Shown here: positions 45,501-57,500 of the stretch, in pieces
Position numbering within the stretch: position 1 is the first letter of the stretch
How the letters are laid out: each line of letters begins with the position of its first letter
Source of the DNA: Heligmosomoides polygyrus polygyrus
Lineage: Eukaryota > Nematoda > Chromadorea > Rhabditida > Heligmosomidae
DNA: 64,000 bases
Assembly: GCA_947396885.1 (NCBI GenBank)
Contig: OX377202.1
Span: 61,096,034-61,160,033 of the forward strand
Direction: 5' to 3'
Made by a program: the position numbers and the translations under genes
The notes under the pieces: model-generated
The model's input: the letters and a program-made list of their open reading frames with translations, nothing else
Database searches by the model: none
What the model was told of the DNA's origin: nothing

Positions 45501-48500
45501 AGATGTTTTTTAAGCCTAGTTTTCCAGCTGTACGCCGCGGAGAGTACCTTTCTTGCTACTTGTTTATTACTACCGGTTTTTTAACGACAAGGCAATGAGA
45601 AAGCTACTCAACATAATTATCATGTGCTCTATAATAACGCGCTAAGCGCTGAGTTATAGAGGGGGAGGGAATGGGGGAAATTACGGCGCGAAAATAGCGA
45701 AAAATACCCAGACGTCTTGTACTTGTCTGGGAACATGAGTCCTAGGGCAATTCAGGTCGCTGAACACGAATCTAATGTTCGTTTTTGAATTATCAATCGC
45801 CATCAATCGGTATTGATGAAATTACGGTGAGAGAAAATAGCGGAAAATACCCAGACGTCTTCTACGTGCCAGAGGTTTCAGAAGACGTGCGGAATACGTC
45901 GCATAACGCGCCTGGGACTCAGAAGACGTGCCAAAGACATTGCTCAACGTGTCTGGGGTTCAGGCAGACGTGCCGGAGACATCGTCCAGTGTGCACGGAG
46001 ATTCAGAAGGGGTGCCGAAGACGTCGTCCGTTAAGGGGGGGGGGGGGGGGGTCATTGAGTGGGACCAGTACCAGTAATAGGGGACCGTTTCACTAAGGAA
46101 GGACAGTAGTGAGAAACAAATAGATCGCCCTGTCATACTATACAGTGTGCACCAAAATAACGTGGATAAGATTTTTTGTGATAATTATAAAACAACCAAA
46201 AATTCGAAAGAAACGACGACTAATTTACAACAACACAAACATTGCGGTACACTATCTTGAAGTGGTTGGTTTCGAAGTGGCCTCCCTTGGAGCGGATGCA
46301 AAGGGCCAAACGTTTCGCGAAGTTTGGGGGCGATGGGCCGCAGGTCATGGCTGGGAACAAATTCTGTTCACAGATGCGAAGCTGTTCACCGTGGAGCAGG
46401 CGCACAATCGCCAAAATGATAAGATCTGGTCTACAGAGGCTCCAAGCAACTCTGCTGTCATCGAACACCGGCAGAACCCACAATCGGCCAGGCTTTGGGG
46501 CGGAATCATCCCTCTGGCACGATGGCACGACCCCTCTGGTTTTCGTGCATAAAGGAGTGAAAATCGAAAAAGATGTGCACCAGCGAGACATTCTCGAGTA
46601 CGTAGTTCTTCCTTGGGTCCAGTAGCACTTCGGTGATTTATTTATTTATTTATTTATTTACTACACAAAATGTGTGCCATAAATAATAAACAAAACAAAT
46701 ACTGTAGATTACGTCAGACCACATACATGACATATGTTCAGTTTGAGTGTTTTTCAATCCATTGGTGAATGTGGGAACTCCAGTTTGAAATTGAATAAAT
46801 TGAGATCGTTGTGAGTTCATTGCCTGGTTCATTGTTAATGGAAAAAGAGGTTTGTCGAAGAGTAGTCCGCATTGTTTCTTACAATGGAAGAAAAAAATAG
46901 TATAGTATAGTTGCATAGTGATGCCCATCGAACGTTCCAACAGGTCTCTGCACCGGAACATAGGGCGAAGAGTACGCAGGCGTGGTGGAAGGTCAATTTC
47001 CCTGATTCGATCACGCCTTCGGAATGGCCTCCGTATTCTCCAGATTTGAATCCGATGGACTATAGTGTGTGGGCATTTTCAAGACTAGGATCGGCGTCAA
47101 GCGCCACTGTAGTCTTCAGTCCCTGAAGGAATTCTAACGCCAGGAGTGGGAACGATTGTTTCCTGATGACCTGCGGTCCATCGCACCCAAACCTCGCGAA
47201 GCGTTTGGACCTATGCATCCACTCCAAGGGAGACCACTACGAAACCACTTGAACATGATCTACCTTAATGTTTGTATTATTGTAATTTAGTTGTCTTCTC
47301 GAATTGTTGGTTGCTTTATAATTATGATAAAAAACCTGGTCCACGTTATTTTGGTGCACCCTGTATATACTGTACGTACGGTCTCCCTGTTGTATTCCTA
47401 GGTAGGGAAATAAGCTGTACAAGTAGAGCAGCTAACTTGATGTGATTGTCCTTAGCTTAGTGATATTGCAACATCGCGCGAAGCGCGCAAGTGCGAGCAC
47501 GCCAATAGGCGTGACGGAGCACTTGTTATCTATAAACGTTCAACACCAGTGATGCACAGGCGTAAAGTGCATGAAGCAGAAGCACTGGTCACATCACGGA
47601 CAGCGTATGAAAGCTACAGGCTCCTTACACGTACACCAGCGGCACCACTTTCAATGTCATTACAACAATTCGTCCTCCTTCAGCTACCTGCCGATATCTG
47701 CAGCTTCGACACTTACCTTCAGAATGTTGTCCCTTTTTTGCAAGTCGAAAAGAAGGTCGTGCACAATGACGTGGGAGTGAAATCGTTCCACCCAGGGCCG
47801 GATTCATCAACGACTTACAGAGATTTAACGGAGAAATTACAGCAGAAATTCCTGAAAGAACACGAATTAACGCAGCTTATCAACAGGCGATATGTCGAAA
47901 TGTTGGTGTTATCAGAAATTTCGGCTTTGATTTCTCCGTTAAATCTCTGGAAGTCGTCGATGAATCTGGTCCCCGAAAACGTTATCATATGTCCCCTGTT
48001 TGCTTGCCTCTCCACGTCCATAAGTGTATCTTGCGAATCCCAATCTTCTTCTTCTTCCACCATTTCCAGATGTTCGTCTTCGTCAACTTCTGCTGACGTG
48101 CTTCGAAGTCCTTTAGTATGCTGGCCGTCCGTTCGGCGAGCTTGATTTCTTCCCTCGAAGGCTCCTTGTCTAAAGATGGATCACACTTCAGCGTGATCAG
48201 GTGGATCGCTACTCGAGCATCGGCGACATTGTTGGTGTTAGGTTTTAGAAAACCTGCAGCAAACCTCTGATTTCCTGGACACAGGAAAAGATGGGGGAAA
48301 GAGTGTATCGATGCCGTTTACGTTAATTTGCGGGATCCGCACACCTCGTTTCTCATCTGAACCACCTCCAACGTCACAACGTGGTCTCCTTGGAAAATCC
48401 GAGAAGGATGGTTTTCCCGAGGCCTTTTGTCCATGTATTGAAACAGACAATGAGGAGCCTGCAGCCTTTATACGCTACCCGTAAGGTGCCCAGTGGTGCT

Positions 48501-51500
48501 TCATGTACTTTGCACCTGAGTATCACTGGTGTTGAACATTTATACATCACCATGTTGAATACCACAACGTATCGCTGGAAAAATGCGCAGAAAACGTCTG
48601 AAAATGCTATAGACATCAGGTTCCTCCAAATCTCTACCAGTCGGTTGAAATGCAAAAGTGCGGCAACGCAGAGGAAGCCAAACTCCTGACCTCTCTTGCA
48701 TGAGTCAACCTGCGCTCCGAGCTACTGGCTGCAGAAGCATCGCGGGCGTAGAAGACCCCCAAACGCAATGCTGCGCAGTATCTCATTGTGACCCCTACTC
48801 CTTGGGTTTAGCGACTTGGCAAAAAATACATTTTTATACTAATTGAGGGGAGGGGATTCTTCATATATGACTCGCTCTTCCGTTTAGGCATACGCTTCAT
48901 ACCCTTCCCTTGTAAGTCGTGCAACTCGTGTGGCACCTATGATGATAAAACTGCCCGCGAATGTGAAGGTGCAATGAACGTATTTACATCAGTACCCTAG
49001 GGTCCGCTATCTCACTACATACTAGTTAGAGTTCCCGTTTCATTAGGACCGTAAGAAATAAAGGCGAATGTGTGCTGACCATGTTCAAGGTCGATGTCGT
49101 TCGAATTCGGTCAGCAATGCAGAGTGGGCCTTTGTAAGACAACCACCGAATTCGAGCAACCGTCTGAGACTTCTGTATTTCGTAACGAAGACGAGGATTT
49201 TCCAGGTGATTGTGCCGAGTGAATTTCATTTGCCTTCCTTTACTTGTTTGGTACACCTATATTTCCAGCGCACCATCATGGCCATATTTGCTCTGTGGAC
49301 CATTTGGCTAGCGTTTGTGGTGCATGAACATGGCAATTTTTCATTCAATTCCTCAAGTACGTTTGAGGTGTCCGTATTTCCACTGCTCTTTAGGAACTGA
49401 TCTGGTCTCAGATTTAATAAAAGGCGTCAATGCTTCGCAAACCTCCTCCGATGTTGCATTAGGAGACTGGCAGGCACGTAGTGAACGAACATTTAAATGG
49501 TTTGTGCACTGTTTTTCGTTCGTTTTCCCAGTAGCAGATGGAGATAGCTGTTGCAGGTGGCCATCGTTATTTGCTGAATTCAACCTGAGTCTCTCTGGTG
49601 GATACCTCACATTTTTGCCTCCCATTATCTTGAAAACGACGGTACCGAGGCGTATTTTTCGCTGGATACTTGTGCTGCTGATTTTGTGCAACTGAATGTT
49701 CAGGTTGATGCGTCGGACCCTTTTCTGTTCGCCAACGCTTCGCTATCTGGCAAATCTGGCACGAGCATGAAGAGGACCCTGTCCTATCCTTCAGACACCG
49801 ATAGTCGCAGTGCTCTTAAGTGAGTAATATGCTCACATTTCGTCATATACTCTGTCGAATATAAAATCTCACAGGTCTCGCATTTCATGGCTGGAAACCC
49901 AATTACGGTTATATCTGGCCATTGTGTGGCTGACGTTATTGATGTGCGTTGTTGGGTTTGTTTTGTACGCATGCTTCTGGGGTCGCTGGCGTACTGACCG
50001 GATTCGAAACAAGGTACGTGGTGTGATTGTTCTCATTTGATTACTGAAATCCTTCCCAGTAGATTTATCTTCTGAAGAGGGACTTTTTCAGTTGATTTCA
50101 TCCATTACGATAGTGTTGCTCAATCCAGGGGTATGTCATTTCAGGAAGTCGCGGCGGCATCACCAAAGTCACTCTCCCCTGGTGGCAGTGTTATGGAACT
50201 TGTTGGTGGTAATAAATCTATAATTGAGGCGGTATGTCTAAGTATTTGTCCGTTTTTCATCTATTACACCGGGAGGTTGTGCTTATTTAATGTGACCCAT
50301 AACCAGCTCGTTGTTGGGAAGAGGGGAGTGGGTGAACTATCTTCTGTGTCTCGCGAAACCACCAAGGTTGTTGCATTCTCACCATCGCCGGAGCGTAGTT
50401 CTAGACGTTCATCTGGGTAGCTCGACAATTAGTATTGCTGTGGTCAGCACTGCAGATAAGGAATGCTTTGCGCGATGACTCGAGATGATGATCCCAGTAG
50501 AGCAGCGCTGCCAGCTTGACTGGTGCAGCGATTGCCAGGGGAGAGGGGACGTTCTGCCCGAAAGCGGCGCGGGCAAAAACGCGGGACAGTGCCTGCAGAG
50601 ACAATTAGCGTCGACTCGCGCAGTGACACCCGCCGCTTCGCGCTGAGGGCAGACAGCCCTCGCAGCGGAGGCGATGCTGAGTTGGCCGACCACGGGCGGC
50701 CACAAGTCGACCAGATTTGGTGTGATTACAGTCGATAGAGAGCTAGGAGGATCAGAGAGCTTGTAGTGACGGTCCAGAAATTCGGATTGATGTGAACCCT
50801 ACCATATCCGATATTAGAATTTCGATCTCTATCGAATGAGCCAGAAATTATCCTGCCTACATAACCTTAAGGCGACTTTTTGGCGTTGTTTATTTTCGTT
50901 AAATACCAGTTTTTATTTATAACAGAATTAATTGCGAAGCATGCTTCCAGGCTGAAATTGCGCAAGGAATCTAATTAGATAGACGAGAAGCCTAGGAGAA
51001 CCATAAGTGCTCAACCTTTTTGAAAACGACATTATGATTATACCTTTGTCCTTTTCGAGTTTCGAATAGTCGAATTTCGAATATTCGACTATTCGAAGAA
51101 AGTCCAATATTCGAATTATTCGTTTATTCGAATATTCGAGAAAGTTCAACATCTGAGTTATTCGTTTATTCGAATATTCGAGAAAGTCCAATATTTGAAT
51201 TATTCGTTTATTCGAATATTCGAAGGTTTCGAATTTCGAATATTCGAATATTCGAATATTCTTTATCAATCTCGTGACAAGTTAATGGCGCTCCTCTTCG
51301 AAAACCAGGGAATTGTGATCTTTTGATAAGAACGATGTTTTGTTTCGCGCGTATTCAAAGTAGCATTGTGTGTATACCATCTGACAAGGAAAGGGTCTGG
51401 AGCGGATGTCTGAAAGGGGAGAGCGAGTCATATAGGGAGAATCCCCACCCCTCAATTAGTATAAAAATGTGTTTATTTTTTTGCCAAGTCGTTAAACGCA

Positions 51501-54500
51501 AGGAGTAGGGAGTCCGTTCCAATAGAATTCGTGGGTCTTGTACGCCCGCCAAGTGGCTCGGAGCGCAGTGGATAGAGGCGTTGTTTCATGGGTGGGAGGT
51601 CGGCAGTTCGATTCTCCTGCTCTACTGCATTTTTGCATTTCATATGTTTGGTTGAGAGTTGAAATATTCTGACATCTATACAATTTTCAGTTGTTTTTTG
51701 CCTAATTTGCCAGTTGTACGCCGTGGAGAGTAAATTTCTTGCCACTTGTTTATTACTGACCGGTTTTTTAACCACAAGGCAATGAGAAAGCTAATCAACG
51801 ATGTATAAACGTTCAACACCAGTGATGCACAGGCCCAAAGTGCATGAAACAGAAGCACTGGTCACAATCGGACAGCGTACAAAAGCTACAGGCTCCTCAC
51901 AGGTATACCAGCGACACCACCTTTAATGTCATTATAACAAATCCGTTCTCCTTCAGCTACCCCTCAGTTTCGACATATACCTTCAGAATGTTGTCCTTTT
52001 TTTGCAGGTCAAAACGACGGTCGTGCACAATAACGGGAGTGAAATCATTCCACCCGAAAGCATTATAATATGTCCACTGCTTGCTTTCCTCTCCGTCTAT
52101 CAGTTCATCTTGCGGATCACAATCTTCTTCTTCCACCTCTTCCAGCTGTTCGTCTCCGTCAACTTCAAGTTGACGTGCTTCGAAGTCCTTGAGTATGCTG
52201 GCCATCCGTTCGGTCAGCTTTATTTCTTCCCTCGAAGGCTCCTTGCCTAAAGATGGGCCACACTTCAGCGTAAATAGGTGGATCACCACTCCAGCATCGG
52301 CGGACATTGTTGGTGTTAGGTTTAAAAAACCTACAGCTACCTCTGATTTCCAGTTGACAGGCAATGATGATGAGGGAAAGAGTATATCGATGGCCGTGAG
52401 CGTCAGTTTGCGGGATCCACAGACCTGCTTTTTTCACATGAACCACTTGCGACGTCACGTCCTAGTCTTTGAAAATCCGAGCAGGATGGTTTCTCCCGAG
52501 GTCATCGGTCCATCCAGGGAAACAAACTGTGAGGAGTCTGTAGCCTTTATACGCCGTCCGTGTTGTGACCAGTGCTTCTTCTTCATGCACGTTGTGCGTG
52601 TGTATCACTGATGTTGAACGTTTATAGATCATTATGTTGAATACCACAGCATGCAGCTGGGAAAATTAGTAGAAAACCTCTGAAATAGTATAGACGTCAG
52701 AATCCATCAAATCTCAACAATCAGTTGAAATGCAAAAGTGCAACAGTGCAGGAGAATTGAACCCTCGATCTCCCTCGCATGAAGCAACGCCTCTATCCAC
52801 TGCGCTGTGACCCGCTTGCGGCTGAGGCATCGCAAGCATACAAGACCGCCGAACTCGTGAGGCGCCGATTACATTGTAACTACAACGACCCCCTACTCCT
52901 TGGTTTTAGCGACTTGGCGAAAAATAAACACATTTTTATACTAATTGAGGGGTGGGGATTCTCCTTATATGACTCGCTCTTCCCGCTCAGACATACGCTT
53001 CAGACACTGTCCTTGTTAGTCGACGCGAGGTAAGCGCGGGCAAACGCGGACCTCCGCTGCGTCCCTGCTTCCTTTGAACGCCATCGAGCCTCTTGCGGTC
53101 AGTCATGTGAATAACAAGTGAATCGTGTTATGGCTGTTCAATGACGCTTTTGCCTTCGGTATACTACGGGAGAATCTCCGTTTTGTATTTCTACCCCATG
53201 TACAACAACGGAACGATTAAAGCCGGAATTGACTGCGGTAGGGAGGTAGCGCTTTCTGGAGCCTAGGAAGCTCCTCCTTTGTGCCAGTAGAGACGATAAA
53301 GAAGAGAGGAGGTCATAGTCCGTTTCCTATGAGGGCGAGCCATCCACATTTTCGCAATAACACTGTCCATGTCGTAGTGTCTTATCAGATTGGATTCCAA
53401 CCATGGACTTCGGGTCCGTTTGCTTATAAGTGACGCGAAGCTCTTCAACGGAGCCAGAACATAGGCTGAATGCGGTTCATAAGCCTCCAATGTGCCTTTT
53501 TTGTTTTCTGCACCAGATCGCTTTTGTGTTACTCGTCCGTGGTAGCAATTCTTCTACCACCTAGAAGCTTCGGTATAACCTGAGGAAAGACAGTAACCTA
53601 TGGAGCAAGATGTATAGCAATCTGCTCTGCCTTTCCAGGGTGTTTCTCTCTTGAGCACGAATTCTTAGGGAAGCAAGGGTGCTTCATTGCCATTATAACT
53701 TTGTCACCCTCTTTTGGTCTCGTGAAGGAAATGGATGGAGCAGCCTTCGCGGCGCTTGAACAACGGCATCTGAGCCTGGACACCGACTTCCACAGCCTCG
53801 GTTCGGTCTTCAGCTCGCCCTCGCCTCGCTCGTCGCCCTCAGCCTCACCAGAGAAGGGTTTCGATCTCCCATGGAACTTCAAGTTGAGACCAGGATCATT
53901 AGAAAGAGCTTAGAATGCTGATTACGAATATGGGTGTCAACATTGCAAAATGAAATTCCTCAGCGAGTTATGGCCTGCCGAAATAGGGGTGTCTTACCAC
54001 AGGCCGGCTGTGCGACACACCTGGCGCGATAGTGGTGAGTCATCGACGCTCCATAAAAAGGACCTCCCCCCCCCCCAGTAGTGCTCCCGCTCGTCATATG
54101 GCGCCGGTGGTTCGGTTCCCGTTGCTGCCGTTTTTTGCAAATCATAATTTATCTTCGAAATGACTTTTTGTTCTGAGTTATGACACGTGCCTAATTATTA
54201 GGTTGGCAACTAATTTCGTGGACTCTCAAGCGCCTTCAATAAAAGTGTTCATAAACAAATAACAAATAACAGTTTTCAACCAAAGTAAGATCTGTTGGAA
54301 CCCGGGAATGCTTCCCATTTATCAGCTACCTGGCCCATCCCACAGCTGTAGAATTCTTGTGCTTTTGAAGCCAAGAATCCTTGGAGGTGCATTTTGACAT
54401 GGTCCACATTAATAAATCGTTCTCCAACCAAGAAGTGCTGCAGCGAGCTAAAAAGGTGTTAGTCACTTGGCGCACAGCCTGGGCTGTAAGCTGAGTGATT

Positions 54501-57500
54501 TAGTCGCTCCCAGCTAAGGTCTTCGATTTTTTGAAGCTCCCGATTCGTGACGAGTGATCTGGCGTTGTCTTGCTGATAGATAATTCCGCTCCTGAAAATC
54601 TGTCTGAACCGATTCCAGCGGAGTTCTGTCTGCGCGCGGTCAGGTTGAGAAGAGTAGATTACAGCATTAATGCTGGAACCATTCTTGACGAGCTCCCAGA
54701 AGTTAATACCTTCTTGACACCACCAAACGGAGGGAACGCAGCGAACCGGACGCCTCAAAAAATAGAAGACCTTGACTGGGAGCGTCAAACTCATCCACCC
54801 TACAGCCCAGACCTTGCGCCAAGTGACTACCACATTTTTAGTCCGGTGCAGTACTTCTTGGTTGGAAGACGATTCAATAATGTGGACCGGGTCAAAATGC
54901 ATCTCCAAAGATTCTTGGCCTTAAAAGCACAATAATTCTATGGCCGTGGGATAGACCAGCTACCTGATATACGTGAAGCACTTCTGCGTTCTGGGGGATC
55001 TTATTTTAAATAAAGATTGTCATAAGTTATGTGTTAATAAATACTTTTGCTGAAGATTCTTGAGAGTCCACGAAATTAGTTGCCAACCTAATAAATAGCC
55101 TGGAAAAGCACCATACACGTTTGTAAAAATGCTTGAAGGCAAAAGACTGCTACGGTGACATTTTATTTACTATTTTGCACAAATAGAGTCCAAAAAAGTC
55201 AAGTGTAGCAGGATCAAGCAAATATTCACCAGGAGTGACAAGCACACCTGGGTGGACATCAGTGTAGCATGCCTTGTGTCGTGAGTATTTCAAAAAGTTT
55301 GAATACCTAAAGACACAAAACATACGGTAAATCTGCGATAGAACCTTCAGTAGGTAGTCTCTCTGGGTCATGTTGAACTCCACGCTATTTGCCATAGCAT
55401 GGCAAATATATGACTTGAACTCTATTTGTGCAAAATAGTAAATAAAAATGTCACCACAGCAGTTTTTTTGCCTTCAAGCATTTTTATAAACGTGTGTAGT
55501 AGTTTTCCCGGCTATTTAATCAAACACGTGTCATAATTCAGAACAAAGGATCATTTCGAAGATAAATTATGATTTCCAAAAAAACCAGCAGCTACGGGAG
55601 CCGAACCAACGACGTCGCTCCTGAAGACCTGGAGCACTATCCCTCCGCCACCGCCGCAGCTGGCGGCTCCTTCTTACGGAGCCCTGATGACTCACCATTC
55701 TCGCGCTACCTGTGTCGCACGGCCAGCCTGTAGTGAGGCCCTCAGATTTCGGCAGGCGATAACTCGCTCAGGAGTTTCATTTTGCAATTTTGACACCCAT
55801 ATTCGTAATCAGCATTCCGAGCTCTTTCTAATGATCCTGGTCTCCACTGGAAGTTCCATGGGAGGTCGAGACCCTTCCCTAGTCAGTAGCGCTTATCACT
55901 CACTGGACTCGCCACACTCCACTCCGAGTAACGGGAGTATGTCGGCCAGGAGATCCATTGATGGAAATCGATGTACGACAGTTGATTATTACCGATCCTT
56001 TTCGCAACTAACCAACTGATACAAGAGTAATGACAATCTGAAGCCTTCGTATATGCCGCCCTGTCGAACGCAGTTTACAGTGGGTAATAAAAAATAAGTA
56101 AATGTCAATCATTTGGTAACCACTATAAGTAAGGTTTCACTTGATTATTCGAATATTCGACAATTCGAAATTTGAAATTTTGGAAATCGAATATATTCGA
56201 TCATTCGAAATTCGAAATTTTGAGAATCGAATAATACTCTATCATTCGAAATTTTGAAAATCGAATATTATTCAATTTTCAAAATTTCGCTATAATTAAT
56301 AGATATAATTATGATCCTTCAGTGCGTAAAGCGCGTTTCAAGTTTTGAAATTGCATGAAGTTCGATTTGATATTCGGTAGGCCTAAGAACATCTAAGTAC
56401 TCTAATTTTCTCAAAGCGTTTCATGAGTGTTTCCTAACTCGTTAATTGGTGGATGTGACCTAGATCATGCAAGTACATTGCCTGCATGACCCGATGCAGC
56501 GTTTAAGGTACATAACAAGCACGTGGCTCAGTGGGTCATTCAAAGATATGTGGTGCAAGTGGAAGATTTCAACACTGCATTAGCCCTAGTTTATACTTGC
56601 ATCGCTGCGCGGCGCGGCGTCAGGGTCGGGATGGATATCGACCGTGCAGCGCGATAAATCGATATCTATGGCAATCATGATGTCGCGCCGCGTGGCGGCA
56701 CAAGTACAAACTAATGCTTATACTCAGACATTCGTTATCTAGGACCCGTACAATCAGTTGCTATTGTGGTGACAACCTGTTTCTATGTATATACCTGTAT
56801 ATACAGATGTATATTCATGTGTGTACATTGTATATACCTATTATATGCATATGTACACGTATATGTAGGTACGAGCTGGACATACTCTGGCACTCGCTGG
56901 CCCCGGGCCGAACAACCACTTGCTATTGGGGTGGAAACCTGTTGCAGTGGGAGTGGCGGGCTGCGCCGATTGGCCAGGTGAGGGGGCCCGGTGTGATTAC
57001 CTGCACTCCGTTGGCACCCCTGTGGGTGGGTTTAAGGGTCGGCTCCTGTTGCTAGAGTGTTGCAGGATAGTCGCTTTCGCACCCCCGATTCTTGTGAAGC
57101 CATATATCCACGTATATCCGGCTCGTACCTACATATATATGTGCATACGTATATAAGTAGGTATATACTACGTATTTACATATAAATACATATGTATATA
57201 TATGTATATATATATGCATATACGTAGCAACAGGTTTTCACCCCAATAGCAACTGGTTGTGCGGCCCGTGGTGACCCAGTGTCCGAGTATGTAGATGTAC
57301 GGCTGCACAAGAATACTGCAACACTCTAGCAACAGGAGCCGACCCTTAATCCTAATGGTATACTTCCACAGGAGCATCAACGGGGTGCAGGTAATCGCGC
57401 CGGGCTCCCTCACCTGGCCAATCGGCGCAGCCCGCCACACCCACTGCAACAGCTTCTCACCACAATAGCAACTGGTTGTGCGGGTCCTAGTACTCGTTTG

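Larger units (their letters stand above)
45180..48920. mobile_element. Foldback family D, copy A, with nested insertions
   Basis: Left arm 45180-45612 and right arm about 48530-48920 are inverted copies (for example GAACGGGGAGAGCGAG near 45212, and its mirror CTCGCTCTTCCG near 48871). Each arm carries a tRNA-like SINE head (45361-45480; 48640-48760 inverted). The interior 47532-48500 aligns with copy B (51806-52560). Relative to B, copy A has an extra 1.9 kb at 45613-47531 and a MITE at 47793-47974. Confidence 0.82.
53845..55885. mobile_element. Foldback element C2 with nested mariner and hairpin
   Basis: Left arm 53845-54195 (TCCCATGGAACTTC, GAGCTTAGAATGCTGATTACG, AGCGAGTTATGGC) is mirrored by right arm 55530-55885 (CGTAATCAGCATTCCGAGCTC, GATAACTCGCTCAGG, GGAAGTTCCATGGGA). 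Ends resemble those of C1. The arms carry tRNA-like B-box sequence (GGTTCGGTTCCC near 54110, mirrored near 55598). The centre was entered by a mariner element and a further hairpin. Confidence 0.82.

Noticed and set aside
50409..50738. Overlapping ORFs on both strands in GC-rich intron sequence
   Set aside because: Open frames on both strands reflect base composition; no motif, no splice-consistent homology.
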